Origin: Segatella albensis DSM 11370 = JCM 12258 | Lineage (GTDB): Bacteria > Bacteroidota > Bacteroidia > Bacteroidales > Bacteroidaceae | Direction: 5' to 3' | Length of the DNA: 64,000 bases | Assembly (NCBI RefSeq): GCF_000426565.1 | Contig: NZ_AUFP01000005.1 | Span: 124,001-188,000, forward strand | Shown here: piece after piece, positions 53,769 through 63,680 of the stretch | How positions within the stretch are numbered: position 1 is the stretch's first letter | How the letters are laid out: each line of letters begins with the position of its first letter | The notes under the pieces: generated by a model | Database searches by the model: none | Seen by the model: the letters and a program-made list of their open reading frames with translations, nothing else | Told to the model about the DNA's origin: nothing | Translations under genes and position numbers: made by a program

Positions 53769-54746
53769 TTAGATACTCAACTCATCGAGTACCTTTATCA
53801 GTTTTCTATCGAAAGGTTTATCTGATCGAATTGCTTCACTCAATGGTACATAAACCACTTCATTGTTTCTCACACCGACCATTACATTGCGCTGTCCTTG
53901 CATAATGGCTTCTACGGCTCCGCAACCCGTTCTACTTGCAAGAATTCTATCTCGTGCTGTTGGACGTCCACCTCGCTGTAAATGACCTAAGATAGACACG
54001 CGCACATCATATTCAGGGAACTCCTTACGCACACGATCTGCATAATACAAAGCGCCACATTTCGGACTTTCAGAAACAACCACAATACAACTCTTCTTTG
54101 ATTTACGGATACCACGCTCCATAAATTGAGCTAACTGGTCAACATCTGTAGAATCCTCTGGAATAATAGCTGCTTCAGCGCCACTAGCGATTGCTGAATT
54201 CTGAGCTAAGAATCCTGCGTCACGTCCCATTACTTCGATAAAGAAAATACGCTCATGACTTTGCGCCGTGTCTCGAATACGATCGACACACTCTACAATT
54301 GTATTCATGGTAGTATCATAACCTATAGTATTATCTGTACCGTACAAGTCGTTATCAATAGTACCAGGAAGACCGATACAGCAGACATCATAGTCACGAG
54401 CAAAATTCATAGCACCCGTCAACGATCCGTTACCACCTATTACGACCAAAGCATCAATACCTTGTGCTTGCAAGTTTTCATAGGCCTTCTGTCGACCTTC
54501 CTCAGTCATAAACTCTTTACTTCTTGCGGTTTTTAGGATAGTACCACCGGTACCGATGATACCACTTACGTTTTCTGTAGTAAAAGGCTTGATATCATTC
54601 TGAATTAGTCCGTCATAACCTCGATAGATAGCCTTGATTTCGAATCCATTATAAATACCAGCACGTGTGACTGCGCGAATAGCAGCATTCATACCAGGAG
54701 CGTCACCTCCAGAGGTCAGGATTCCGATTGTCTTAATTTTAGCCAT
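53769..54746 (-). CDS. pfkA: 6-phosphofructokinase
   Basis: 325 residues. [17 protein letters not shown] at 12-28, catalytic [12 protein letters not shown] near 129-140, and [15 protein letters not shown] [16 protein letters not shown] near 248. The usual Mg-binding GGDGS is GGNGSLTGA here, with Asn for Asp. The glycine after it (Gly104 in E. coli numbering) is kept, which indicates ATP rather than pyrophosphate as the donor. It is 42 bp downstream of nhaD and probably in the same transcript. Confidence 0.94.
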   Translation of the reverse strand: MAKIKTIGILTSGGDAPGMNAAIRAVTRAGIYNGFEIKAIYRGYDGLIQNDIKPFTTENVSGIIGTGGTILKTARSKEFMTEEGRQKAYENLQAQGIDALVVIGGNGSLTGAMNFARDYDVCCIGLPGTIDNDLYGTDNTIGYDTTMNTIVECVDRIRDTAQSHERIFFIEVMGRDAGFLAQNSAIASGAEAAIIPEDSTDVDQLAQFMERGIRKSKKSCIVVVSESPKCGALYYADRVRKEFPEYDVRVSILGHLQRGGRPTARDRILASRTGCGAVEAIMQGQRNVMVGVRNNEVVYVPLSEAIRSDKPFDRKLIKVLDELSI

Positions 54747-54788
54747 AATACTTAATACCTTTTCTTATTTTTTGATTAGTTATCTTTT

Positions 54789-56168
54789 TCACATTACAAT
54801 CCATAATTCAACGAGTCCGGCTATCATTCCAAAGAGGCACTTCCACCCCACATTTCGGAAATACCAACCAAGATGCATCTTTTCCATCTTGAGCAGCGCT
54901 ACACCACTGATAGAACCTATAGCCAGAATATTTCCTCCTGCCATCACAGAGAAAGCTATAATTTTCCAGTAAGCGCCATTGATGCCGATCATCGAAGAAG
55001 TATCAGCAAGTGACTGCACGGTAAAAGGTGAAAGTGAGAAGAAACTCATCGCCGTAGCGAAATTCTCCACTACCGAACTGATTGCACCTGCTATTAATCC
55101 ATAGATCCAAATATTATGCAAATATGCTTCTAGATAGGTCCACACCCACTCTATAGCGCCTGTTTCTACCACGACGCCAATAGCAAGCATCATTCCCATT
55201 ACATAAAGCATCATTTGAATTACGCCATATTGCAAAGCCTGAGGGATGCGACGTTGAGCCATCATGTCGGAATTCATCAATTTACGATTAAAGATCTCGT
55301 TTACAATCCACAAGATGGCAAGCACACACATAGCGCCCAAGAATGGACTGAGTTTTGTAATATCTCTAAAGGTAGGAATAAACCACAAGCCTCCAATACC
55401 TACAAACAGCATGAGTAATCGTTGCCAGATATTCAGACGGGTATCATCACCACGATATGGCATTGTAATCCACTCTGTATCTACGTGTTCTGGTAACATT
55501 CTCCCCATTAAATAAGTAGGTACACTCCAAGCCACCACACAAGGAATAGCTAAAGCAGCAGAGAAATTCGTTGCCGTCACAGCTCCCAAATTCCATAGCA
55601 CAAGTCCTTCAGGATTACCTATTACCGTAAGAGCACCACCACAATTAGCCGATACGACAATAGCAGATCCGTAAATCATACGTTGACGTCGATTAGGGAT
55701 AATAGAATGCATGATCGTAAGCATCATCACCGTAGTAGAGAGGTTATCGAGATTGGCCGAAATAATAAAAGTCACCACAGATAACGTCCATAACATTTTT
55801 CGGCTGTTCCGTGTACGCAACAACTGTCTGACGAAATCGAAACAACCGTTATTGTTCAGAATCTCTACGATTGTCATCGTAGCTAATAAGAACAACACTA
55901 CTTCTGATGCTCTACCAACATAAGGAAGAAAAATATTCTGTGCTATATAATGTTTTACACTGGCACTTGTAGACGATGCTTTCCCTAAAAAGACCAGATA
56001 TTCACTATTATGTTGGCTCATCACGAAATCAGTACCATAACAGATATACAGCACCCAGCCCAAAGCTGCAGCAAAGATAGCAACAGCTGCTTTGTTTATA
56101 TTAGTAAGGTTCTCAGTGGCTATGAGAAGATATGCTAAAACAAGTATGGTAACGATCAATAAAGTCAT
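54789..56168 (-). CDS. nhaD: NhaD-type sodium:proton antiporter
   Basis: 459 residues, about 12 membrane helices. NLDNLSTTVMMLTIMHSIIP (about 133-152), NCGGALTVIGNPEGLVLWN and the late VVENFATAMSFFSLSPF and MAGGNILAIGSISGVALLK match the NhaD group of the ion-transporter superfamily. It expels sodium in exchange for protons. A promoter (TTG, 19 bases, TAACTTTG at 56187-56194) lies just upstream. Pairing with a glycolysis gene is probably accidental. Confidence 0.9.
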   Translation of the reverse strand: MTLLIVTILVLAYLLIATENLTNINKAAVAIFAAALGWVLYICYGTDFVMSQHNSEYLVFLGKASSTSASVKHYIAQNIFLPYVGRASEVVLFLLATMTIVEILNNNGCFDFVRQLLRTRNSRKMLWTLSVVTFIISANLDNLSTTVMMLTIMHSIIPNRRQRMIYGSAIVVSANCGGALTVIGNPEGLVLWNLGAVTATNFSAALAIPCVVAWSVPTYLMGRMLPEHVDTEWITMPYRGDDTRLNIWQRLLMLFVGIGGLWFIPTFRDITKLSPFLGAMCVLAILWIVNEIFNRKLMNSDMMAQRRIPQALQYGVIQMMLYVMGMMLAIGVVVETGAIEWVWTYLEAYLHNIWIYGLIAGAISSVVENFATAMSFFSLSPFTVQSLADTSSMIGINGAYWKIIAFSVMAGGNILAIGSISGVALLKMEKMHLGWYFRNVGWKCLFGMIAGLVELWIVM

Positions 56169-56186
56169 AATATACTAATTTCAGCA

Positions 56187-56216
56187 CAAAGTTAACAAAA
56201 AGAATCAAATAGACAA
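56187..56216 (-). promoter_or_regulatory. nhaD-pfkA promoter
   Basis: Minus strand: TTG (56214-56216), 19 bases, TAACTTTG (56187-56194). Confidence 0.65.
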
Positions 56217-56255
56217 GAATCAAACCTTTTTTTTATATCGGTTTAACGCAAAAAC

Positions 56256-57737
56256 CTATTTGCATTTCAATCTGCATTTCTTTAAAATTTCATTTATCAT
56301 AGGAACTTTCCTACTTAAAGTTTTAATTGATAATACCGAGATAACTATCACTACAACTGATGACAAGGCGATTTCTATAAAGTCTTCATATAAGAATATA
56401 ATTCCACACATTATAGATAAGAGAAACAAATAAACCATAAATTTCTTAATTACATTTTCATCTGGCAGATAATCATATTTCCAATAACAATACAGCAAAT
56501 CGAATAATAGAATTATGATAGACGAAAACAATAAGGCAATTCCCATGCCCGTAATATCAAACTGATTCTGGAAAAATATCATCGAGGGAATAAGTACCAC
56601 ACTATAACTTAGTTCAATGATAAGATACGAAACACTATCACCTTTTGCCAAAGGGATATACTCTAAAGGTAAATAAAAACCTCTCACAAAGACTGCAACT
56701 ATTAATAGTCGGGTCATATCGGTAGCAAGTAGGAATCCACGACTATAAAGTAATGGAATTAGTATGGGAAGAAACAGCAAGAGCAATGCCAACAGTGGTG
56801 CTAAGAGAAGTATACACATTTCGATCTGTCTATTCACCAACTCACAAAACTCCAATTGACTCTGCACTCCAGACAGTCGTGGGAAGTAATCAGTTTCCAA
56901 AGCTGATAAGACCACTCCTGCACAGGTCATCGTAAGCATATATCCTGCATTATAGAGTCCTACGACGTTCAATCCTCCGTGATGTTCCAGATACGACCTC
57001 ACTATCAATTCTGTACCACTACCGATAGCTGTCGCCACAACGAATACCAAACCTAACCGCATCATTCCGCACCCTTCTGCGATGAATTGTTTCCGAAAAG
57101 ATATTTTCAATGGAAATAAGCGATAAGACCTTACTACAACAAGTAGCCATTGCGCAACAGCTAATAATAACAGAGAAGGAACGATAGCCTTCTGTCCCCA
57201 TATATAATAAAGAGGTGTAGCAATCAACAAAGCCGCTCCAGAATATTCTATCGACTGCAAAGCAAGATATTTGAGTTGTTGGGTAGCTTTTAATACTGCT
57301 ATCTCTCCACAAACGATTGCCATCAAGAAGACTACTGGCGAAAGAAGTACGAAATGAATCATATGTCCTTCTTTGGAAAATACGAAAGTATCTAACCATG
57401 GACTCAACACAATGCATATTACTGTACCCCACAGAGCTACCATCAAGCTCCACATTCTTACCATCTCAACTTTATCGCCAATCTTTTCGTTTTGCCGGAA
57501 AGCTACAGATAGTTCTCGCACACTACTCATTGAGAGCCCCATAGTGGTAGAATCTGACACAAATTTAATGACCGAATTAAACAACGAGATTAATCCCAAT
57601 CCCTCTGGACCGAGAATCAAAGCTACCAATTTGTTCTTTACAAGCGAAAGCAGAACATTTCCTCCTTGTACACCTCCGAACATCCCGGTATACTTTAGGA
57701 TATGCGAATATTCATCATCGTGTTTTACTTTTTTCAT
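56256..57737 (-). CDS. polysaccharide flippase (Wzx/MATE-superfamily)
   Basis: 493 residues from ATG 57737. About 12 to 14 membrane helices; FGGVQGGNVLLSLVKNKLVA in the N-terminus and LGPEGLGLISLFNSVIKFVS match the Wzx (PST) exporters. Such proteins move lipid-linked oligosaccharide units to the periplasmic face of the inner membrane. The start is ATG 57737; an earlier TTG would extend it by 7 residues. It is divergent from a family 2 glycosyltransferase, so the two probably serve one surface glycan. Confidence 0.85.
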   Translation of the reverse strand: MKKVKHDDEYSHILKYTGMFGGVQGGNVLLSLVKNKLVALILGPEGLGLISLFNSVIKFVSDSTTMGLSMSSVRELSVAFRQNEKIGDKVEMVRMWSLMVALWGTVICIVLSPWLDTFVFSKEGHMIHFVLLSPVVFLMAIVCGEIAVLKATQQLKYLALQSIEYSGAALLIATPLYYIWGQKAIVPSLLLLAVAQWLLVVVRSYRLFPLKISFRKQFIAEGCGMMRLGLVFVVATAIGSGTELIVRSYLEHHGGLNVVGLYNAGYMLTMTCAGVVLSALETDYFPRLSGVQSQLEFCELVNRQIEMCILLLAPLLALLLLFLPILIPLLYSRGFLLATDMTRLLIVAVFVRGFYLPLEYIPLAKGDSVSYLIIELSYSVVLIPSMIFFQNQFDITGMGIALLFSSIIILLFDLLYCYWKYDYLPDENVIKKFMVYLFLLSIMCGIIFLYEDFIEIALSSVVVIVISVLSIKTLSRKVPMINEILKKCRLKCK

Positions 57738-57768
57738 TACATAAATAACGTTATTCAATTCTTTTTAT

Positions 57769-57776
57769 TACCTTTG
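57769..57776 (+). promoter_or_regulatory. -7 box of the glycosyltransferase at 57800
   Basis: TACCTTTG followed by C, about 23 bases before ATG 57800. The -33 is not clear. Confidence 0.6.
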
Positions 57777-57799
57777 CTTTTGAAAAAAGAACCATTATC

Positions 57800-58759
57800 A
57801 TGCAGATTTCCACCCAAAATTCAAAGCCTCAAATCAGTTTCATCATCACCACATACAACATCGATGATGAAATGCTCCGAAGTTGCATCGATAGCATTCT
57901 CCGTCTGTCCCTCAGTCGAGATGATCGGGAAATCATCCTCGTCGATGATGGTTCTGATCTTCCCCCACTCACTTCTCTTAGTGATATTATCGACGAGATT
58001 ATCTATATTCGACAGCGTAACCAAGGGCTTTCGGCAGCTCGTAACCGTGGACTACAGATAGCCAATGGTGAATATATACAATTTGTGGATGGTGATGATA
58101 TGCTCATTCAAGCGCCTTACGAGCATTGTCTCGACATTGCGCGCTACCATAATCCTGATATGGTGATTTTCGATACGAGCCATCGTCCAACTTCCGAGGT
58201 GGCTTTTGAATACAACGGTCCAATCTCGGGCAGCGAATATATGCATAGTTATAATCTACATGCTACTGCTTGTGGATATATTTTCCGCCGCTCTATACTC
58301 CACACTTTGCGCTTTACTCCTGGTATTCTTCACGAGGACGAAGAGTTCACTCCTCAACTTCTTTTACGTGCAGAACGTGTATTCTCTACAAAGGCCAAGG
58401 CTTATTACTATCGCCAGCGTTCACAATCTATCATGCATAACAATAATCGGCGTCATCAACTTAAGCGCCTTCACGATACTCGTGACATTATCTTCCGCTT
58501 ACAATATCTGGCAAGTACTTTACCAGAAGCCGACCGCGTAGCATTAAACCGCCGTATCGCACAACTTTCGATGGATTATCTCTATAATACGATCTTGTTG
58601 ACGCATAGTAGTAAGCACCTTGATATCGCTATTCAAAATTTACGCAGCAAAGGGTTATTTCCACTTCCTGATAAGGATTATACGAAGAAATATATGCTAT
58701 TCCGTAAGGCTATCAATAGTCGATTGGGACGCCGCATGCTTCTACTCTCGATTCATTAA
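57800..58759 (+). CDS. family 2 glycosyltransferase
   Basis: 319 residues. QISFIITTYNIDDEMLRSCI (about 12-31) opens the GT-A fold, DREIILVDDGSDLPPL follows, then QRNQGLSAARNRGL and the DxD-type FVDGDDMLI at about 94-102, and GILHEDEEFTPQLLL at about 173. It transfers a sugar from a nucleotide donor in the cytoplasm. No membrane helix is seen. Divergent from the flippase. Confidence 0.92.
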   Translation: MQISTQNSKPQISFIITTYNIDDEMLRSCIDSILRLSLSRDDREIILVDDGSDLPPLTSLSDIIDEIIYIRQRNQGLSAARNRGLQIANGEYIQFVDGDDMLIQAPYEHCLDIARYHNPDMVIFDTSHRPTSEVAFEYNGPISGSEYMHSYNLHATACGYIFRRSILHTLRFTPGILHEDEEFTPQLLLRAERVFSTKAKAYYYRQRSQSIMHNNNRRHQLKRLHDTRDIIFRLQYLASTLPEADRVALNRRIAQLSMDYLYNTILLTHSSKHLDIAIQNLRSKGLFPLPDKDYTKKYMLFRKAINSRLGRRMLLLSIH

Positions 58760-58852
58760 TTTCATTCTATTCTTCACAAGATGACTCATCTGGTATGTGT
58801 ATCGTCCTTATTGGATAAACTTTATTTTTATAATATTTAAGCCTCATTCCAT

Positions 58853-58920
58853 GAATTCAGAATTCGCGAATTCAACTGTGCAACTGCTACATAATCCTTC
58901 GGGATCCGTTCGAGATAGTC
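58853..58920. repeat. dispersed intergenic repeat, copy B
   Basis: Contains ATTCAGAATTCGCGAATT, then GAATTCAACTG, then ATAATCCTTCGGGAT, matching copy A (29091-29216, read on the minus strand) block by block. The 14-bp palindrome GAATTCGCGAATTC lies at 58860-58873. Confidence 0.65.
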
Positions 58921-58945
58921 ATGAAATGGAATTACATATATTTAT

Positions 58946-59011
58946 AAAAAAAGTCTATTCACCCTTGACCAAAAGAAATTCGCATCTCTTGTTATCAAAG
59001 AATGAATAGAC
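58946..59011 (-). terminator. probable terminator of the YbjQ gene
   Basis: Minus strand: GTCTATTCA pairs with TGAATAGAC across a 41-base loop and is followed by seven T (58946-58952). The loop is long, so this is only probable. Confidence 0.5.
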
Positions 59012-59042
59012 ATATCATAAATCACAAAAAAACTGAATATTC

Positions 59043-59360
59043 TTATATAACTACAGCTGTACCACTACAAGCTACCATAAGCATAGATCCACTGGAACCT
59101 ATTGTCTCGTAATCGAAATCGATTCCAACAACTGCATTGGCGCCTAATGCCTGAGCGCGCTGTACCATCTCGTGCATAGAAGTATCTTTAGCCTCACGCA
59201 ACACCTGCTCATAACTGTTGCTGCGACCTCCCACAAAATCACGTACACTGGCAAAAATATCTTTAACGAAGTTAGCACCAATAATAGTTTCACCTGTTAC
59301 TACACCTTTGTATTCCAATACAGGATGTCCCTCAATAGAGGGTGTTGTACTTAAAATCAT
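59043..59360 (-). CDS. ybjQ: YbjQ family (UPF0145) protein
   Basis: 105 residues. [20 protein letters not shown] opens the family, [20 protein letters not shown] and [18 protein letters not shown] follow. YbjQ proteins form pentamers in crystal structures and are sometimes called heavy-metal-binding, but their role is unknown. It follows the terminator of the gyrA-TPR unit and may be reached by read-through. Confidence 0.93.
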   Translation of the reverse strand: MILSTTPSIEGHPVLEYKGVVTGETIIGANFVKDIFASVRDFVGGRSNSYEQVLREAKDTSMHEMVQRAQALGANAVVGIDFDYETIGSSGSMLMVACSGTAVVI

Positions 59361-59384
59361 AATCCTAATTTTTAGTGTTTAATA

Positions 59385-59426
59385 TAAAAAAGCCCTTATT
59401 TGCATAGGGAAATACAAACAAGGGCT
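59385..59426 (-). terminator. terminator of the gyrA-TPR unit
   Basis: Minus strand: AGCCCTT (59420-59426) with AAGGGCT (59391-59397), plus an inner TTTG/CAAA pairing, followed by six T (59385-59390). Confidence 0.85.
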
Positions 59427-59448
59427 ATATAAAATATAGATTTAAATA

Positions 59449-60666
59449 TTAGTGACTCTCCTGCTCTGCAGCTATAGTCTTAGGATCTTTAGCACCATAA
59501 AGACCATAGCAAGCCTGATAGCGGTTATAACCCCAGTTAGCCTGTGCCTTGTTAGGATCTAATTCCTTTGCTTTGTCGAGATACTTCAAAGCCTCGGTAT
59601 ATACTACCTTACGACCATTAGGATCTTGGAGATTAGAAGCCTTCACATTAAGACAAGCGCCCAGATAGGTAAGAACGACAACATTCTCTGGCTGAATCTT
59701 CTCAGCTTCCATCAAGCACTTTACAGCTTTATCTGCATCATTCTTTGCGATATAGTACATACCCTTATCTGCATAAGCAACAAAGCCCTTAGGATTAGCT
59801 GCGATAGCTGCATCAAGAAGTTCGAGTTGCTCCTTATCCATCTTCAAACCCTGATACATACCATTAAGATTGTCAAGGATAACCTCATTGGTCTGATCCT
59901 GTGCATAGAGAGCTTTCAACTTATCAACATAAGCCAAGGAATCAGCCTTAGTTGCCAAATTACTCTTCATGCTATATAGTTTCAAATTTAGAGCATCCTT
60001 AGCCTCAGCAGGACTCTTCATAGCGATGTCACAATACTTTTCGCAAAGATCCATCTGCTTCTCCTGATATGCATAGCGAGCACCGAAAAGTGCTACCTGA
60101 CCTATATATTCACTCTCTGACTTACGATCCATTGAAGCGAACATTGGTTCACTTTCTGTATCAAGGAATGTACCCCAATATTCAAGTACCTTCTTAGCAT
60201 TACCCTTCTGTGCAGCAATCTGACCACCATTTACAAGATTGGTGCGAGCACCCCAAAGGCGAGCAATATTACCATCAAACTTTGGCTTTACCTTACCCTT
60301 CTCGTTAGGCTGCTGGTCATACTTATAGCACTCTAATCCAGCCTTGATAGCCTGAACAGCAGAGTTATACATTGCAGTAGTATCATAAGGCTGAGGATCC
60401 TTCTTAAGACCTAACTGCTTATTGGTCATATTAGTCTGCTCAATAGCCTGCTGATCACTATATACTTTCATAGCGAGATCTACCAAGTGATTGTAAGCTT
60501 TAGCTTTTTCAGCACTATTAGCAAGCGTGTTAAGGTTTTGCTTAATCAACTGTTCAGCATCTGCATAGCTATTAGTTTTAAGGATAGCTTTCAATGCATC
60601 GCTGTCACCAGCAAAGGCAGCCGATGTACCTACCATCATCAAGGCTGCAATCATTAATTTTTTCAT
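59449..60666 (-). CDS. exported tetratricopeptide-repeat protein
   Basis: 405 residues from ATG 60666. Signal peptide KKLMIAALMMVGTSAAFAG. The mature part is helical with TPR units near the C-terminus (GFVAYADKGMYYIAKNDADK, LTYLGACLNVKASNL, ALKYLDKAKELDPNKAQANW). It lies just behind gyrA, an arrangement I recall from other Bacteroidales, and is in the periplasm. Its -7 box TAATTTTG (60690-60697) is inside the gap, so it also has its own promoter. Function unknown. Confidence 0.85.
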   Translation of the reverse strand: MKKLMIAALMMVGTSAAFAGDSDALKAILKTNSYADAEQLIKQNLNTLANSAEKAKAYNHLVDLAMKVYSDQQAIEQTNMTNKQLGLKKDPQPYDTTAMYNSAVQAIKAGLECYKYDQQPNEKGKVKPKFDGNIARLWGARTNLVNGGQIAAQKGNAKKVLEYWGTFLDTESEPMFASMDRKSESEYIGQVALFGARYAYQEKQMDLCEKYCDIAMKSPAEAKDALNLKLYSMKSNLATKADSLAYVDKLKALYAQDQTNEVILDNLNGMYQGLKMDKEQLELLDAAIAANPKGFVAYADKGMYYIAKNDADKAVKCLMEAEKIQPENVVVLTYLGACLNVKASNLQDPNGRKVVYTEALKYLDKAKELDPNKAQANWGYNRYQACYGLYGAKDPKTIAAEQESH

Positions 60667-60689
60667 ATTGTTTAATTTTAAAGGTTTGG

Positions 60690-60697
60690 CAAAATTA
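60690..60697 (-). promoter_or_regulatory. -7 box of the exported TPR gene
   Basis: Minus strand TAATTTTG followed by CC, about 24 bases upstream of ATG 60666. Confidence 0.55.
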
Positions 60698-60768
60698 ATT
60701 TCGAAAGCAAATAACCGAAATATTTTTGATATAACGGTCATTTGCCTCGATTATTTAAGATTTTTTTA

Positions 60769-63408
60769 TCATTCAAAATCTACGTTTGGAGAGATTGGGC
60801 TTTCTTCCTCGGTATCATCAGCTTCGTTAACAGTTGGTTCTGCTGTCTCCTCTGCAGATTTCTGTACAGTATTATCACCACTTATCTCTTCACTCTTCTT
60901 GGCCCAAGCTGCGCGACTTTCCTCTTCTACTGTTGCTTCGAGTTCACTACTCATTACCTTACATACACTAGCAATGACATCGTTCTTCTTAGCTAAATTG
61001 ATAAGACGAACACCCTGAGTAGCACGACCCATAACTCGTACATCGGCTACAGCCAGACGAATTACGATACCACTCTTATTGATGATCATCAAGTCGTTTT
61101 CGTCGGTAACATTCTTGATAGCTACAAGCAAACCAGTCTTCTCTGTAATAGCAAGAGTCTTAACACCCTTACCACCACGGTTAGTAACACGATAATCTTC
61201 TACCTGTGAACGCTTACCATAACCTTGTTCGCTCACAACCATAACAGTCTCATGCTCTGGATCATTAACTACGACCATGCCGATTACTGCATCATTTTCA
61301 TCATCAAGTCGCATACCACGAACACCAGTAGCCGTACGACCCATGGTACGAATGGTATTCTCATGGAAACGAACAGCACGACCATTACGGTTAGCCATAA
61401 TCAATTCATTATTACCATTAGTAAGGCGAACATCTACGACTTCATCGTTCTCGGCGATATTGATAGCGATCACACCATTAGCACGTGGACGAGAATACTG
61501 TTCGAGCAATGTCTTCTTCACAGTACCATTCTTAGTTGCGAATACTATATAATGTGAATTGATGAATTCTTCATCACTCAAACCTTTTCCACGTAAGCGA
61601 AGGAATGCATTTACGCTATCATCAGAATCAATGTTCAACAGGTTCTGAATAGCGCGCCCCTTAGAATTACGGTCACCTTCTGGGATTTCGTAACACTTAA
61701 GCCAATAGCAACGACCCTTCTTGGTGAAGAAGAGCATCGTCTGATGCATTGTAGCAGGATATATATATTCGGTGAAATCCTTCTCACGAGTACGAGCACC
61801 CTTAGAACCTACACCACCACGAGCCTGCTCACGGAAATCTGCAAGTGGTGTACGCTTGATATAGCCAAGATGACTCACGGTGATAACCACAGGATCGTTA
61901 GGATAGAAATCCTCTGGATTAAACTCGTGATCGTCCGGCTTAATCTGTGTACGACGCTCATCGCCATATTTCTCTTTTACCTCATTGAGCTCATCCTTCA
62001 TCACCTTCTTGCAAAGTTCAGGATCGCTCAAAATCTGATTAAGATATTCGATCTGCTTCATCAACTCATCGTACTCAGCATGCAACTGATCCATACGAAG
62101 ACCTGTAAGCTGACTGAGACGCATATCTACAATGGCCTTACTTTGAAGTTCATCGAGTTCGAAGCGTTGCTCCAAATTACGCTGAGCATCAGAAGGTGTT
62201 TTACTTGCACGAATAATATGTACAACTTCATCGATATTATCACATGCGATGATCAATCCTTCGAGGATATGAGCACGTTCCTGTGCCTTACGCAACTCGT
62301 ACTGTGTACGGCGGATCGTTACATCATGACGATGCTCTACGAAATACTTGATACAATCTTTCAGTCCAAGCAGACGTGGACGACCTTTAACCAACGCAAT
62401 GCAGTTAACAGAGAATGAGCTCTGTAAAGCTGTCATCTTAAACAACTTGTTAAGTACCACATTTGCATTAGCATCACGCTTCACGTCAATCACGATACGC
62501 ATACCTTGACGACCAGATTCATCGTTAGCATTAGAGATTCCATCGAGCTTGCCTTCTTTTACTAATTCGGCGATATATTCAATAAGCATCTGCTTATTTA
62601 CTCCATAAGGAATTTCCGTGACAACGATCTTATCATGATTCTCATCACTTTCGATTTCGGCAGTAGCACGAATCACGATACGTCCTCGACCTGTTTCATA
62701 TGCATCCTTCACACCTTGGATGCCATAAATAGTAGCACCTGTAGGGAAATCTGGAGCAGGGATATACTTCATCAATTCATCGAGTTCGATATCAGGATTA
62801 TCAATATATGCGCAACAACCATCGATAACCTCACGCAGATTGTGTGTAGGGATATTCGTAGCCATACCTACAGCAATACCATTACCACCATTAACAAGGA
62901 GGTTAGGAATCTTAGTAGGCATTACAGACGGCTCCTGCAAAGTATCATCGAAGTTGTTGACCATATCAACGGTTTCCTTATCAAGGTCGTCCATGATATG
63001 TTCACCCATCTTACTGAGTCGGCACTCCGTATAACGCATAGCAGCAGGAGAGTCACCATCCACAGAACCGAAGTTACCCTGACCATCAATAAGTTTATAA
63101 CGCATATTCCATTCTTGGCCCATACGAACCAAAGCGCCATAAACAGAAGAGTCACCATGAGGATGGTATTTACCAAGAACTTCACCTACAACACGAGCAC
63201 ACTTCTTGTAAGGTTTGTCACTAGTATTTCCGATACCAAGCATACCGTAAAGGATACGACGATGCACAGGTTTGAAACCATCACGAACATCTGGAAGGGC
63301 ACGAGCTACAATTACCGACATAGAATAGTCGATATAAGAGCTCTTCATCTCTTCTTCGATGTTGATTTTCATAATTCGATCTTTATCGATCGTCTGATTT
63401 TCATCCAT
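60769..63408 (-). CDS. gyrA: DNA gyrase subunit A
   Basis: 879 residues. Active-site tyrosine Tyr126 in AAMRYTECRL, quinolone region KYHPHGDSSVYGALVRM (80-96), GyrA-box QLARGGVGS-type EQARGGVGSKGART near 540 in the C-terminal pinwheel, and an acidic tail. Ser87 (E. coli Ser83) is kept; Gly91 occupies the position of E. coli Asp87. It cuts and passes DNA with GyrB. A -7 box TATCTTTG lies at 63493-63500. Divergent from clpC. Confidence 0.98.
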   Translation of the reverse strand: MDENQTIDKDRIMKINIEEEMKSSYIDYSMSVIVARALPDVRDGFKPVHRRILYGMLGIGNTSDKPYKKCARVVGEVLGKYHPHGDSSVYGALVRMGQEWNMRYKLIDGQGNFGSVDGDSPAAMRYTECRLSKMGEHIMDDLDKETVDMVNNFDDTLQEPSVMPTKIPNLLVNGGNGIAVGMATNIPTHNLREVIDGCCAYIDNPDIELDELMKYIPAPDFPTGATIYGIQGVKDAYETGRGRIVIRATAEIESDENHDKIVVTEIPYGVNKQMLIEYIAELVKEGKLDGISNANDESGRQGMRIVIDVKRDANANVVLNKLFKMTALQSSFSVNCIALVKGRPRLLGLKDCIKYFVEHRHDVTIRRTQYELRKAQERAHILEGLIIACDNIDEVVHIIRASKTPSDAQRNLEQRFELDELQSKAIVDMRLSQLTGLRMDQLHAEYDELMKQIEYLNQILSDPELCKKVMKDELNEVKEKYGDERRTQIKPDDHEFNPEDFYPNDPVVITVSHLGYIKRTPLADFREQARGGVGSKGARTREKDFTEYIYPATMHQTMLFFTKKGRCYWLKCYEIPEGDRNSKGRAIQNLLNIDSDDSVNAFLRLRGKGLSDEEFINSHYIVFATKNGTVKKTLLEQYSRPRANGVIAINIAENDEVVDVRLTNGNNELIMANRNGRAVRFHENTIRTMGRTATGVRGMRLDDENDAVIGMVVVNDPEHETVMVVSEQGYGKRSQVEDYRVTNRGGKGVKTLAITEKTGLLVAIKNVTDENDLMIINKSGIVIRLAVADVRVMGRATQGVRLINLAKKNDVIASVCKVMSSELEATVEEESRAAWAKKSEEISGDNTVQKSAEETAEPTVNEADDTEEESPISPNVDFE

Positions 63409-63492
63409 TTTCTTATGATGTATTTAATTTATATTTCTCGTTTAAGGCCATTTATTTTCGTTCTAAGCGATTTTAAGGTCCAAAAAACATGG

Positions 63493-63500
63493 CAAAGATA
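63493..63500 (-). promoter_or_regulatory. -7 box of gyrA
   Basis: Minus strand TATCTTTG followed by CC, giving a leader of about 80 nt. CTTT lies about 20 bases upstream as an imperfect -33. Confidence 0.65.
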
Positions 63501-63599
63501 CAACATTTATTCTATATATAAAAGTCTTTAAAGCAAAAAAAACGCCTTTTTCACGATTTTACTTTTTTACATCTTCTTTCTTATTTTTTTGGCACACCC

Positions 63600-63631
63600 T
63601 TTGCTCTATATAATAGAAAATGCTATCTTTG
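63600..63631 (+). promoter_or_regulatory. clpC promoter
   Basis: TTTG (63600-63603), 20 bases, TATCTTTG (63624-63631) followed by CA. A full consensus promoter with a leader of about 45 nt. Confidence 0.85.
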
Positions 63632-63680
63632 CAAGATAGTATAGATAATGTAGAACTATAAAAAGAAAGGATATAACAAA

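Larger units (their letters stand above)
58760..59042. other. intergenic region with dispersed repeat copy B and a hairpin
   Basis: No gene. Contains the repeat copy at 58853-58920 and a 9-bp inverted repeat (58953-58961 and 59003-59011). Confidence 0.6.

Noticed and set aside
63139..63141. Gly91 of GyrA (E. coli Asp87 position) as a quinolone-resistance change
   Set aside because: The main resistance position, Ser87 (E. coli 83), is unchanged, and this phylum varies naturally at the second position. No claim of resistance is made.
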